A stretch of DNA of 64,000 nucleotides from CAVQZA01 sp963724805 (GTDB taxonomy: Bacteria > Actinomycetota > Thermoleophilia > Gaiellales > Gaiellaceae), in contig CAVRWA010000011.1 of assembly GCA_963724805.1 (NCBI GenBank), positions 1,054,001 through 1,118,000 on the forward strand, written 5' to 3'. Numbering within the stretch: the stretch's first letter is position 1; each line of letters opens with the position of its first letter. The position numbers and the translations under genes are program-made. Below the pieces are notes generated by a model. The model was not told the origin of the DNA, searched no databases, and saw only the letters and a list, made by a program, of their open reading frames with translations. This document shows, piece after piece, positions 16,444-25,220 of the stretch.

Positions 16444-16884
16444 CTACAACCGGGAACCGTCGCCGCGGTTCAGGTCGGCGAGCAGGGACGCGCTTCGCCC
16501 GGCCGCTCGGGCGAGCTCGGCGCCGACGAGCGCGTCGCCGCGGACGCTCCCCTTGCCGTGCTCGGCCAGGCGCTCGGCCAGGGCAGCGGTCTCGGCCGCG
16601 GCTTCCGCCACGGCGAGCGGGATCTCGATCGTCCGCGCCCGGTCGTCGTCGGAGCGCGTGCGCATGAAGTCCGCGTACGCTTCGGCGTCCTCGTCGGCGA
16701 GGGCGAGAAGCCGTGCCCGGAGCTCGAGCGCCCGCACGAGCGCCTCGTCGTCTTCCGAGAACCGTGCCGCGAGCTCGACGAGCGCCGCGGCGAGCGCTCC
16801 AGTCAGTGCGGCCGCCGAACCACTCGCCGGTGCGGGAGTTCGCTCGCCGATCCGGTCGAGCAGCTCGGTGAAGGAGACCGCCAT
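16444..16884 (-). CDS. FTCD_C/FchA-like cyclodeaminase (methenyl-THF cyclohydrolase)
   Basis: A 146-residue all-helical protein of the formiminotransferase-cyclodeaminase C-terminal family. The start FTELLDRIGERTPAPASGSAAALTGALAAALVELAARFS is the typical glycine/alanine-rich N-terminus, with DADAYADFM-like DEDAEAYADFM. Stand-alone members act as methenyl-tetrahydrofolate cyclohydrolase (FchA). In this folate/C1 cluster that role fits: it would connect methenyl- to formyl-THF upstream of Fhs. Its ATG shares one base with the stop of the GMC oxidoreductase. Confidence 0.78.
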   Translation of the reverse strand: MAVSFTELLDRIGERTPAPASGSAAALTGALAAALVELAARFSEDDEALVRALELRARLLALADEDAEAYADFMRTRSDDDRARTIEIPLAVAEAAAETAALAERLAEHGKGSVRGDALVGAELARAAGRSASLLADLNRGDGSRL

Positions 16885-18524
16885 CACGCGTGCCGGTAGA
16901 AGTCGGCGGCGGCGGCCGGGAGCGGCGTGTTCCCGAGGATGAGGTCGGCGGCCTTCTCGGCGACCATCATCACCGGCGCGTAGATGTTCCCGTTCGTGAC
17001 GTAGCGCATCACCGAGGCATCGACGACGCGCAGGCCCTCGAGCCCGTGCACCCGCAGCGTGGACGGGTCGACGACGGACAGCTCGTCGGTGCCCATCCGG
17101 CACGAGCAGGATGGGTGCAGCGCGGTCTCGGCGTCCCGCGCGACCCAGTCGAGGATCTCCTCGTCGGTCTCGACAGACGGGCCGGGCGAGGTCTCGCCGC
17201 CGTTGAACGGGTCGAACGCGGGCTGCGTCAGGATCGCGCGCGCGCAGCGAACGGCCTCGACCCACTCCCGCCGGTCCTGCTCGGTCGAGAGGTAGTTGAA
17301 GCGAAGAGCAGGGTGGACGGTCGGGTCCTTCGAGATGATCTTCACCGAGCCTCGCGCGTCCGAGTACATCGGCCCGACGTGCACCTGGTAGCCGTGGCTG
17401 CCTCCGCCCACCGGTTGGGAGCCGTCGTAGCGGATCGCGAGAGGGAGGAAGTGGAACATCAGGTTCGGGTAGGCGACCTCGTCGTTGCTGCGAACGAAGC
17501 CGCCCGCCTCGAAGTGGTTCGTGGCACCCGGGCCTGAGCGGAAGAAGAGCCACCGGAAGCCGACCGAAGGCCTGTTCCGGTACTTCAGCGCCGGCGCGAC
17601 CGAGACCGGCTGCGTCGAGGCGTACTGGACGTACACCTCGAGGTGGTCCTGTAGGTTCTCCCCCACCCCGGGCAGGTCGTGGACGACGTCGATCCCGAGC
17701 GCGCCGAGCTCCTGCGCGTTCCCGACCCCGGAGAGCTGGAGGAGCTGCGGAGAGTTGATCGCGCCGCCGCACAGGATCACCTCTGCGGCGGGCACTGTCT
17801 CGCCGTCGGCCAGCTCGACCCCGACCGCGCGGCCGCCCTCGAAGAGGATCCGGTTCACGAAGGTCCGGGTGCGCACCTCGAGATTCCTGCGATTCAGCAC
17901 CGGGTGGAGGTAGGCGCGCGCCGCGCTGAGGCGGCGGCCGCGCTGGATCGTGCGGTCGAAGGCGGCGAAGCCCTCCTGCCGGTAGCCGTTCACGTCGGCG
18001 GTGAGCGGATACCCGGCCTGCTGGACGGCCTCGAAGAACGCGCGGAAGAGCGGGTTCTCCGCCGCCCCGCGCTCGAGCACGAGCGGGCCGTCGCTGCCCC
18101 GGTACTCGTCGGCGCCCGCGACGCAGGTCTCCATCCGCTTGAAGTACGGCAGGCAATGGGCATAGTCCCAGTCCTCCATGCCCGGGTCGGCCGCCCAGCG
18201 CTCGAAGTCGAGCGGGTTGCCGCGCTGGAAGATCATCCCGTTGATGCTGCTCGAGCCGCCGAGCACCTTGCCGCGCGCGTGGTAGATGCGCCGCCCGTGC
18301 ATGTACGGCTCCGGCTCCGACTCGTAGCGCCAGTCGTAGAAACGGTTGCCGATCGGGAACGCGAGCGCCGCAGGCATGTGGATGAAGACGTCCCAGCGAT
18401 AGTCGGGCCGCCCCGCCTCGAGCACGAGCACGCGGGTCGACGGGACGGCGCTGAGCCGGTTCGCGAGGGCGCAGCCCGCCGAGCCGCCGCCGACGATCAG
18501 GAAGTCGTGCGGCCGGTCGGTCAC
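16884..18524 (-). CDS. betA: GMC oxidoreductase, choline-dehydrogenase-like
   Basis: A glucose-methanol-choline family FAD enzyme of about 546 residues. The dinucleotide motif is FLIVGGGSAGCALANRLS, the GMC signature is GKVLGGSSSINGMIF, and the active-site region is HPSCSCRMG plus GNIYAPVMMVAEKAAD. I prefer the GTG at 18524 (TDRPHDFLIVGGG) since the family starts just before the FAD motif; an ATG at 18590 adds 22 residues. With the adjacent aldehyde dehydrogenase it would convert choline to glycine betaine. Substrate assignment rests on context; GMC enzymes are varied. Confidence 0.82.
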   Translation of the reverse strand: MTDRPHDFLIVGGGSAGCALANRLSAVPSTRVLVLEAGRPDYRWDVFIHMPAALAFPIGNRFYDWRYESEPEPYMHGRRIYHARGKVLGGSSSINGMIFQRGNPLDFERWAADPGMEDWDYAHCLPYFKRMETCVAGADEYRGSDGPLVLERGAAENPLFRAFFEAVQQAGYPLTADVNGYRQEGFAAFDRTIQRGRRLSAARAYLHPVLNRRNLEVRTRTFVNRILFEGGRAVGVELADGETVPAAEVILCGGAINSPQLLQLSGVGNAQELGALGIDVVHDLPGVGENLQDHLEVYVQYASTQPVSVAPALKYRNRPSVGFRWLFFRSGPGATNHFEAGGFVRSNDEVAYPNLMFHFLPLAIRYDGSQPVGGGSHGYQVHVGPMYSDARGSVKIISKDPTVHPALRFNYLSTEQDRREWVEAVRCARAILTQPAFDPFNGGETSPGPSVETDEEILDWVARDAETALHPSCSCRMGTDELSVVDPSTLRVHGLEGLRVVDASVMRYVTNGNIYAPVMMVAEKAADLILGNTPLPAAAADFYRHA

Positions 18525-18681
18525 GGATCGACCATCGTCCCGAGCGGCCAACCCTGGGGACAGGCCCTGGGCCGTGTCGGGCCGTGCCATGCCCGTGAGA
18601 AGAATCGCTGCACGAACCCGACTTTCGGCCCCGGCCGGTAGCGGCCGGCGTCAGTCGAGGATGTCCGTATCCGCCACGACC

Positions 18682-18720
18682 GGGGGTCAGGCACCGGGAC
18701 CGGTCTTGCCGGGACTTGTC
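18682..18720. repeat. REP-like repeat, second copy of the trpE-internal element
   Basis: GGGGGTCAGGCACCGGGAC (18682-18700) is identical, in reverse complement, to 3262-3280 inside trpE. A second GGGAC-type arm follows at 18711. It lies in the only sizeable gap (18525-18735) of the betaine gene run. Confidence 0.6.
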
Positions 18721-18735
18721 GGTGAGGCGCAGTCG

Positions 18736-20175
18736 TCACGAGATGACGACTGTCTGCAGCTCTGTGAACGACTCCATCGAGAAGGCGCCGCCGACCCGGC
18801 CGAGCCCGCTCGCAGTGCCCGAGCGGCCGCCGAACGGGAGGTGCGGCTCCCAGTAGTTCGAGGACTCGTTCACGTTCACCCAACCGGTCTTGACCCGGTC
18901 GGCGAAACGCAGGCCCTTCGCGAGGTCGGCGGTGAAGACCGACGCAAGCAGGCCGTACGGCGAGGCGTTCGCGAGCTCGATCGCATGGTCGAGCGAGTCG
19001 ATCGCGACCACCGGCGCGACCGGGCCGAAGGTCTCCTCCGTCGCGACGAGCGCATCGGTCGGGACCCCCTCGAGGATCGTCGCCTGCCAGTAGAGATCAG
19101 TGGGAAAGCCGGCGGCCCGCTCACCTCCCGCGACCAGCGTCGCGCCGCGCTCGAGTGCGTCTCCGACGTGCTCGTCCATCTTCGCCGCCCCGCTCTCGTT
19201 GTTGAGCGGCCCCATCGTGGTCGAGTCCGCGAACGGGTCGCCGAGCACGATCCGCTCGGTGACGAGGCGCGCCAGCCGCTCGACGAACGGGCCGACGGCG
19301 TCGCGGTGCACGAGCAGCCGTTCCCCCGCGGTACAGCTCTGGCCGGCGCAGAGGAAGCAGGCCGTGACGGTCGCCTCGGCCGCCGCGTCGAGATCCGCGT
19401 CCTCGAGCACGACGACGGGGCCGTTGCCGCCCATCTCGAGCAGGAGCGACTTGCCGGCTCCGGCGGCGGCGACCTTCCGGCCGGTCTCCGTCGAGCCGAT
19501 GAAGGCGACGGCGTGCGTGCCCGGGTTTCCGGCGATCTCGTCGCCGACGGTCGAGCCCGGCCCCGTGACGAGGTTGAAGACGCCGGGCGGCAGGTCGGCC
19601 TCGACCACGCACTCGGCGAGCGCGACGGCGCAGAGCGCCGTGCTCGATGCGGGCGTCCAGACGACGGCGTTCCCGCTCGCGAGCGCGGGCGCGATCAGCT
19701 CGGCCGGCATCGTGTAGGGCCAGTTCCACGGGGTGATCACCCCGACGACGCCCACGGGGCGCCGCACGAGCAGCACCCGCTTTCCCGGCGACATCGAGTT
19801 CGGCAGCAAGCCGCCGAGCCGTTTCGCATCCTCCGCGGCCATGCGCCAGTAGACGACGAGCTCCTCGACCTCGCCGTACGCCTCCGCGCGCAGCGGCTTG
19901 CCCTGGTCGAGCGTCAGCGTTCGTGCCAGCTCGTCGCGCCTGGCCTCGATCGCGTCGGCGACGGCGTGCATCCTCGCGCCCCGCTCGAACGCGGTCAGCG
20001 CGGCCCAGCCGTCGGCGGCGCGGTTCGCCGCGGCGATCGCGCGCTTCGCGTCCTCGTGGCCGCCGAGCGGGACTTCGCCGATCGCCTCACCGGTCGCCGG
20101 GCTCTCGGCGACGAACGTCTCTCCGGAGGCGGCGCCGACCCAGGCGCCGTCGACGAACATACTGCTAGACGCCAC
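18736..20175 (-). CDS. Aldehyde dehydrogenase, betaine-aldehyde-dehydrogenase-like
   Basis: A 479-residue NAD(P)-dependent aldehyde dehydrogenase. The catalytic glutamate is in LLLEMGGNGP (about residue 247) and the nucleophilic cysteine in GQSCTAGERLL (about 281). FGPVAPV and SPYGLLASVFT are conserved C-terminal blocks. Next to a choline-dehydrogenase-like gene, betaine aldehyde is the likely substrate (BetB role), but other aldehydes are possible. The start overlaps the end of the CBS gene by about 11 bp; a shorter start at 20160 is possible. Confidence 0.88.
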   Translation of the reverse strand: MASSSMFVDGAWVGAASGETFVAESPATGEAIGEVPLGGHEDAKRAIAAANRAADGWAALTAFERGARMHAVADAIEARRDELARTLTLDQGKPLRAEAYGEVEELVVYWRMAAEDAKRLGGLLPNSMSPGKRVLLVRRPVGVVGVITPWNWPYTMPAELIAPALASGNAVVWTPASSTALCAVALAECVVEADLPPGVFNLVTGPGSTVGDEIAGNPGTHAVAFIGSTETGRKVAAAGAGKSLLLEMGGNGPVVVLEDADLDAAAEATVTACFLCAGQSCTAGERLLVHRDAVGPFVERLARLVTERIVLGDPFADSTTMGPLNNESGAAKMDEHVGDALERGATLVAGGERAAGFPTDLYWQATILEGVPTDALVATEETFGPVAPVVAIDSLDHAIELANASPYGLLASVFTADLAKGLRFADRVKTGWVNVNESSNYWEPHLPFGGRSGTASGLGRVGGAFSMESFTELQTVVIS

Positions 20176-20554
20176 GCGGCGACTCGTCGTCGAGCACGTG
20201 GCGCATCAGGTCTCGGATCGAGACGATCCCCACAGCCTTGCCGCCGTCGAGGACGGGGAGGTGTCGGAAGCCGCCGTGGATCATGATCGCCGCGGCCTGG
20301 CCGGTGGTGTCCGACGGCTCGATCGTCTCGGGGTGATGCGTCATCCAGTCGCCCACCGTCGTCCCCTCCACGCGTCCGGCCGCGACGGCCCGCAGGACAT
20401 CCCGTTCGGTGAGGATCCCGATGAGCCGCTCCCCGTCGAGGACGAGCGCCGCGCCTATGTGCCGCTCGTCGATCCGCTTCGCCGCCTCCCCCAGAGGCAG
20501 CCCGGCCTCGACGCCCAGCAGTTCGCGCGACATGATCTCTCCAACGCTTGCCAT
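20165..20554 (-). CDS. Two-CBS-domain protein
   Basis: A 129-residue protein made of two CBS motifs: about residues 8-62 (VGEIMSRELLGV...IGILTERDVLRAV) and 72-125 (VGDWMTHHPETIE...GIVSIRDLMRHVL). Such modules sense adenine nucleotides or related ligands. I chose ATG 20554, one base after the mttB-like stop, with GGGGGA upstream; a longer frame to 20590 would overlap that gene. It lies inside the betaine run and may act as a regulator. Its ligand is unknown. Confidence 0.85.
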   Translation of the reverse strand: MASVGEIMSRELLGVEAGLPLGEAAKRIDERHIGAALVLDGERLIGILTERDVLRAVAAGRVEGTTVGDWMTHHPETIEPSDTTGQAAAIMIHGGFRHLPVLDGGKAVGIVSIRDLMRHVLDDESPRGV

Positions 20555-20555
20555 C

Positions 20556-21992
20556 TCAGTCCCCCAGTTCTGTGCGGCGGCGGTCGACATAGGCCTTCAG
20601 CTCGGCCCTCAGGTCGGGATCGAGCTCCGGCTCCTCGTACTCTTCCAGGGTCTTCTTCCAGATGTCGCTCGCGCGCGCGGCCGCGTCCTTGCCGCCGTCG
20701 CGCGACCAGCGCTCGTAGTTCGCGGTCGAGGAGAGAAGCGGCCGGTAGAAGCACTCGCGAAACCGCTCGAGCGTGTGCACCGCGCCGAGGAAGTGCCCGC
20801 CCGCGCCGACCTCCTCGTGGGCCGAGAACGCGAGCGACTCCTCGTCGACCTCGAGCGGCGTGAACTCCTCGTGCAACATGCGCAGGATCTCGATGTCGAC
20901 GATGAACTTCTCGTAGCAGGAGACGAGCCCCGACTCGAGCCACCCGGCGGCGTGCATCACGTAGTTCGGCCCCGCGAGCATCGTCGGCAGCATCGTCATC
21001 ATCGCCTCGTAGGCGGCCTGCGCGTCCACCGTCTGACTCGACGTGAGCCCGCCGCCGGAGCGCCACGGCAGCCCGAAATGCCGCGCGATCTGCCCGGTGC
21101 AGAGGAGGCCGATCGCCGACTCGGGGGTGCCGAAGCTCGGCGAGCCCGACTGCATGTCGGTGTTCGAGAGGAACGAGCCGAACACGACCGGGCAGCCGGG
21201 CCGGATCAGCTGCGTCAACGCGACCCCCGCCATTGCCTCGGCCATCTGCTGCGCGAGCGTGGCCGGCACCGAGACCGGCGACATCGCACCCATCAGCAGG
21301 AACGGCGTCACGATCACCGGCTGGTTTGCCCGCACGTACTCGAACATCGCGGCCAGCATCCGGTCGTCGTAGCGCAGCGGGGAGTTGACGTTGATCAGCG
21401 AGATCACGCACGGCGTCCGCTCGATCGAGTCGCGGCCGAATACGATCTCGGCCATCGCGATCGTGTCCGCCGCGTTCGGGCCCGAGGTGACCGAGCCCAT
21501 GAAGATCTTGTCCGTCAGCGTCATCAGCGCGTAGACCATGTCCAGGTGGCGCGAGTCGAGCGGCCGGTCCTCGGGCTCGCAGATCGTCCCGCCCGGCGAG
21601 TCGAGCTGCGGGAACGCGTGCGAGAGCCGGACGAGGTTCTCGAAGTCGTTCATCGACGCGTTGCGCCGCTCGATCCCCTCGCGCACGAACGGGCAGCCGT
21701 AGACCGCCGAGAAGACCATGTGCTCGCCGCCGATGTGGACGGTCTGGTCCGGGTTGCGCGCCTGGATGTCGAACTCGCGCGGCGCCTTGCCGACCTGCTC
21801 CATCACGAAGTCCGGATCGAGCTTCACGTTCTGGCCGTCGACCTGCTGGCCCTCACGCCGGAAGAGCCCGAGCGCCTCATCGCTCAGGAACTCGACCCCG
21901 AGCTCGGAAACGATCCGCCGCCAGCCCCTGTCCAGCGTGTCGATCGCCTCTTCGGACAGGATCTCGTAGCGCGGCATCTTGTTGATCAGCAC
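20556..21992 (-). CDS. MttB-family (COG5598) corrinoid methyltransferase, non-pyrrolysine type
   Basis: A 478-residue trimethylamine-methyltransferase-family protein. The frame is continuous with no in-frame amber codon, so it is the pyrrolysine-lacking subgroup, of which characterised members (MtgB) demethylate glycine betaine. Family features include ELGVEFLSDEA near residue 33, MVFSAVYGCPF, and GSPSFGTPESAIGLL in the barrel. The GTG start follows GGAGGAG. The same operon holds a corrinoid protein, a RamA-like activator and an MtgA-like methyltransferase, which together make glycine betaine the most likely substrate. Other quaternary amines (carnitine, proline betaine) remain possible. Confidence 0.85.
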   Translation of the reverse strand: MLINKMPRYEILSEEAIDTLDRGWRRIVSELGVEFLSDEALGLFRREGQQVDGQNVKLDPDFVMEQVGKAPREFDIQARNPDQTVHIGGEHMVFSAVYGCPFVREGIERRNASMNDFENLVRLSHAFPQLDSPGGTICEPEDRPLDSRHLDMVYALMTLTDKIFMGSVTSGPNAADTIAMAEIVFGRDSIERTPCVISLINVNSPLRYDDRMLAAMFEYVRANQPVIVTPFLLMGAMSPVSVPATLAQQMAEAMAGVALTQLIRPGCPVVFGSFLSNTDMQSGSPSFGTPESAIGLLCTGQIARHFGLPWRSGGGLTSSQTVDAQAAYEAMMTMLPTMLAGPNYVMHAAGWLESGLVSCYEKFIVDIEILRMLHEEFTPLEVDEESLAFSAHEEVGAGGHFLGAVHTLERFRECFYRPLLSSTANYERWSRDGGKDAAARASDIWKKTLEEYEEPELDPDLRAELKAYVDRRRTELGD

Positions 21993-22528
21993 GGGCTCTC
22001 CTCCATCAGTCGTTCCAGGGCGGTCTCGAGGCCGCGCTCGCCGGTCTCGCGCACCTCGAGCGGCAGCCCGAGGATCCCGGCGGCGCGCTCGGCCTGCGCG
22101 CGCAGCTCCGGCGTCGGGCTCTGCGCGAGCCAGACGACGCGCGAGTAGTTGCGGAAGTAGTCGTCGCGCAGCTCCGGGTGGCGGTCGAGGCCGAGGCCCC
22201 GCACGACGACGCGATCGAAGGAGCGGACCAGGAAGTCGGTCAGGTAGTAGCTGCCCGGCTCGTCGTCGAGCTCGCCGCCGTAGAGCTCGTAGCAGTGGGC
22301 GCCCTCGAGCCGGCGCATCCCGTCGAGCGCGCCACGCGTGCCGCAGTCGGCGTAGGCGACGATGACCTCGTCGCCGTTCGCCGCCTCGGCGACCGCCGGC
22401 GCGATCCTCTCGGGCCGGTTGTGGAGCTCCGGCGGCAGCGGGCGCACGTCGAGCTCCCAGCCGCGACGCTGCGCGATCGCGTTGACGTGGAGGGCCAGCG
22501 CCCCGCAGGCGACGACCACACGGGTCAT
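21986..22528 (-). CDS. DUF1638-like protein
   Basis: A 180-residue protein resembling DUF1638, a family of unknown function that often accompanies MttB-type methyltransferases. The start RVVVACGALALHVNAI and the cysteine region VIVAYADCGTRGALDGM, with HCYELYGG, are its conserved features. It overlaps the RamA-like gene by 4 bp (ATGA) and the mttB-like gene by 7 bp. The conserved cysteines hint at a metal or cofactor site. A role in corrinoid-methyltransferase maturation or substrate handling is only inferred. Confidence 0.75.
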   Translation of the reverse strand: MTRVVVACGALALHVNAIAQRRGWELDVRPLPPELHNRPERIAPAVAEAANGDEVIVAYADCGTRGALDGMRRLEGAHCYELYGGELDDEPGSYYLTDFLVRSFDRVVVRGLGLDRHPELRDDYFRNYSRVVWLAQSPTPELRAQAERAAGILGLPLEVRETGERGLETALERLMEESPC

Positions 22529-24363
22529 GCGGGGAACGCGAGCTGGTCGATGAACAGGTCGTTGAAGTCGGCGCGCCCCGAGAGCTCGACGTACTCCACC
22601 TCGTCGAGCACCGCGCTCGCCGCGGCGCGCTCCTGCACGGACAGCGCCGCGATCTTCGCCCCCTCGCCCGCGACGTTGCCCGCCGAGACGATCCGTGTCA
22701 GCGGCAGCTTCGGAACGAGGCCGATCTTGACCGCGCTCGCCGCCGAGAGGTACGAGCCGAAGGAGCCGGCGAGCAGCACCTGCGAGATCTCCTCGGGCTG
22801 GATCCCCAGGTCGCGGCAGAGGATCGACCAGCCGGTCGCGATCGATGCCTTCGCGAACTGCAGCTCGCGGACGTCGCGCTGCGAGAGGTAGACGTCGCCG
22901 TAGAGCGTGAAGATGTTCTCCTCGCCGATCTTGCCCATCCGCTCCGCGAGCGGGCCGTCGGTCGCAACGAACTTGCCGCTCGCGTCGAGCACGCCCGCGC
23001 CGACGAGCTCCGCCACGGCGTCGACGAGCCCCGAGCCGCAGAGCCCGACCGGCTCGACGTCGCCGATCACCGTCAGCTCGACCTCGCCGTCGCGGATCTT
23101 GACGCCCTCGATCGCGCCCTCGGCGGCGCGCATCCCGCAGCGGATCTGCGCCGCCTCGAACGCAGGGCCGGCTGGGGCCGCGCACGCGAGTGCCTCGGAC
23201 GAGGAGCCGAGCACGATCTCCGAGTTCGTGCCGACGTCGATGAAGAGGCGCACGCGCCGGTCGAGCGTCAGCCCGGTCGCGAGGATGCCGGCGACGATGT
23301 CGGGCCCGACGTAGGCGCCGAGAGCCGGGAAGAGGACCGCGGGGGCCCGCGGATGGACGACGACGCCGAAATCCGCTGCCGCGGCCCGGGGCAGCGTTTG
23401 CGCCGCGATCGTGAACGGCGCCATCGAGAGCGGCTCGGGATCGATCCCGAGCGCGATCTGGATCATCGTCACGTTGCCCGCGACCACGATCTCGTAGACC
23501 TCGCCCGGCTCGACGCCGCCCTCGGCGAGCACCTCGGCGGTCAGCTCGGCGAGCGTCTCGTGCGCGCGGTCCCGAAGCCGCCCGAGCGCATCCGGATCCA
23601 TCATCACCGCGGAGATCCGCGAGATCACGTCGGCGCCGAACGGCTGCTGCTTGTTCAGCATCGAGCGCACCGCGGCCGGCAGGCCGGTCTCCAGGTCGAG
23701 CAGGTTTGCGACGACGGTTGTCGTGCCGAGATCGAACGCGAGCGCGAACCGGCGAGCGGTGGTGTCGCCTGCCTCGACCTCGATCAGCTCGTCGTCGCAG
23801 AGGACCGCGGTCACCTTCCAGTCGGCGTCGCGGAGCGTTCGGCCCAGCCCGCGCACCAGCTCGAGCGGGGCGCGCAGCTCGAGGTCATCCATCGCAGCGA
23901 GCACGCGGTCGAGATCCGGTGTCTGGTCCTCGAGCGTCGGCTCGGTCAGCTCCAGGTAGCGCTTCTGCACGGCGGGACGGAGGATCACGTGGCGCCCAAC
24001 TCCCGCGAGCGCAGCTTTCGGCCGCGTCTGCAGCGGCGGCACCTCTACGACCACGTCCTCGCTCGCCTCGGCACGGCAGGCGAGCCTCCAGCCCGCCTTC
24101 AACTCGGCGGGCTCGAATGCGCGCGGGTCGACCGCGGAGATCCCGACCGAGCCCGACGCGACCCGCACCTTGCATTTCTTGCAGGTGCCGTGGCCGCCGC
24201 AGGTCGAGTCGATCGCGACGGCGTTCCAGCTCGCCGCGTCGAAGAGTGTCGTCCCCGCCGGCACCCGCGCCTCCTTGGTGGCGCCGTCCGCCTGCTCGAA
24301 CCGCAGCCGGACCCGCTCCGGGTGCTGGGAGCGCTCCTCGCGGATGGGCTCCACAGCGCTCAC
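22525..24363 (-). CDS. RamA-like corrinoid-activating ATPase with N-terminal 2Fe-2S ferredoxin domain
   Basis: A 612-residue ASKHA-type protein. Residues about 10-100 form a plant-type ferredoxin domain with cysteines in STCGGHGTCKKCKV and RLACRA. The rest is the ASKHA ATPase: FDLGTTTVVANLLDLETG, IDVGTNSEIVLG and LLAGSFGSYLSA. Proteins of this type reduce inactive cob(II)alamin on corrinoid proteins in an ATP-dependent way, restarting methyltransferase systems. GTG 24363 is chosen because it overlaps the upstream stop (GTGA) and starts the domain properly; the longer frame to 24468 lies inside the MtgA-like gene. Confidence 0.88.
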   Translation of the reverse strand: MSAVEPIREERSQHPERVRLRFEQADGATKEARVPAGTTLFDAASWNAVAIDSTCGGHGTCKKCKVRVASGSVGISAVDPRAFEPAELKAGWRLACRAEASEDVVVEVPPLQTRPKAALAGVGRHVILRPAVQKRYLELTEPTLEDQTPDLDRVLAAMDDLELRAPLELVRGLGRTLRDADWKVTAVLCDDELIEVEAGDTTARRFALAFDLGTTTVVANLLDLETGLPAAVRSMLNKQQPFGADVISRISAVMMDPDALGRLRDRAHETLAELTAEVLAEGGVEPGEVYEIVVAGNVTMIQIALGIDPEPLSMAPFTIAAQTLPRAAAADFGVVVHPRAPAVLFPALGAYVGPDIVAGILATGLTLDRRVRLFIDVGTNSEIVLGSSSEALACAAPAGPAFEAAQIRCGMRAAEGAIEGVKIRDGEVELTVIGDVEPVGLCGSGLVDAVAELVGAGVLDASGKFVATDGPLAERMGKIGEENIFTLYGDVYLSQRDVRELQFAKASIATGWSILCRDLGIQPEEISQVLLAGSFGSYLSAASAVKIGLVPKLPLTRIVSAGNVAGEGAKIAALSVQERAAASAVLDEVEYVELSGRADFNDLFIDQLAFPA

Positions 24364-25220
24364 GACGCCGCCGCGGCCGCCTTCGCATCGCGATAGCGCT
24401 TGATCCACGCGGCGCCCCACTCGTCGCGCCCCAGCATCAGGTCGGTCGCGCGCACCGCGTCGACGCACTGCGGCGAGCGCGCGTCCATGATCGCGCTCGT
24501 GAGCCCGTGGCTCTGCGCGATCGCGAGGAACGTGGCGCCCAGCGCGTGGCGCCCGGGCATCGCGAACGACGTGTTCGAGGCGCCGCAGGTCGTGTTGACC
24601 CCGAGCTCGTCGCGCAGCAGGTGCAGCGTCTCGACGAACGCCGTCACCGCGCGCGGCTCGGCGCCGATCGGCATCGCGAGCGGGTCGATGATCACGTCCT
24701 CGGGCGGGATCCCGTGGTCGCCCGCCGCCGAGACGATCTTCTTCGCGATCGCGAGCCGCTCCACGGGCTCCATCCTGATCTCGTCGTCGTTCGCGAGCCC
24801 GATCACCGCCGCGCCGTGCCGTGCGACGATCGGCAGGATCGCCTCCAGCCGCTCGTCCTCCCCGGTCACCGAGTTCACGAGCGCCTTGCCCTCGTAGGCC
24901 GAGAGGCCCGCCTCGAGCGCCTCGATGATCGAGGAGTCGATGCAGAGCGGCAGGTCGGTGAGGCCTTGCACGAGCGGGATCACCTGGCCCATCAGGCCGA
25001 CCTCGTCGGCCATCGGGTCGCCGACGTTCACGTCCAGGACGTCGGCGCCGCCGGCCACCTGCTCGGGCACGTCGAGCTCGACCTGCGAGAGGTCGCCGGC
25101 CTGGAGCTGGGCCTGGAAGGCCTTGCGGCCCGTCGGGTTGATCCGCTCGCCGATGATGCAGAACGGCTGCTCGGGGCCGATCACGACGGTCCTAGACCGG
25201 GACCGGATGACGGTATCCAC
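24360..25220 (-). CDS. MtgA-like methyl-corrinoid:tetrahydrofolate methyltransferase (pterin-binding)
   Basis: A 286-residue pterin-binding (DHPS-like TIM barrel) methyltransferase of the MtgA/AcsE/MetH-domain family. Motifs are IIGERINPTGRK, DVLDVNVGDPM, LCIDSS, NSVTGED, DPLAMPIG and NTTCGASNTSFAMPGR. It would move the methyl group from the corrinoid protein to tetrahydrofolate. The GTG at 25220 has AAAGGGAGG just upstream and is preferred although it overlaps the metF-like gene by 29 bp. Confidence 0.88.
   Translation of the reverse strand: MDTVIRSRSRTVVIGPEQPFCIIGERINPTGRKAFQAQLQAGDLSQVELDVPEQVAGGADVLDVNVGDPMADEVGLMGQVIPLVQGLTDLPLCIDSSIIEALEAGLSAYEGKALVNSVTGEDERLEAILPIVARHGAAVIGLANDDEIRMEPVERLAIAKKIVSAAGDHGIPPEDVIIDPLAMPIGAEPRAVTAFVETLHLLRDELGVNTTCGASNTSFAMPGRHALGATFLAIAQSHGLTSAIMDARSPQCVDAVRATDLMLGRDEWGAAWIKRYRDAKAAAAAS

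Noticed and set aside
20556..21992. A pyrrolysine-type trimethylamine methyltransferase
   Set aside because: No in-frame TAG occurs within the coding frame, so this is the non-pyrrolysine subgroup.
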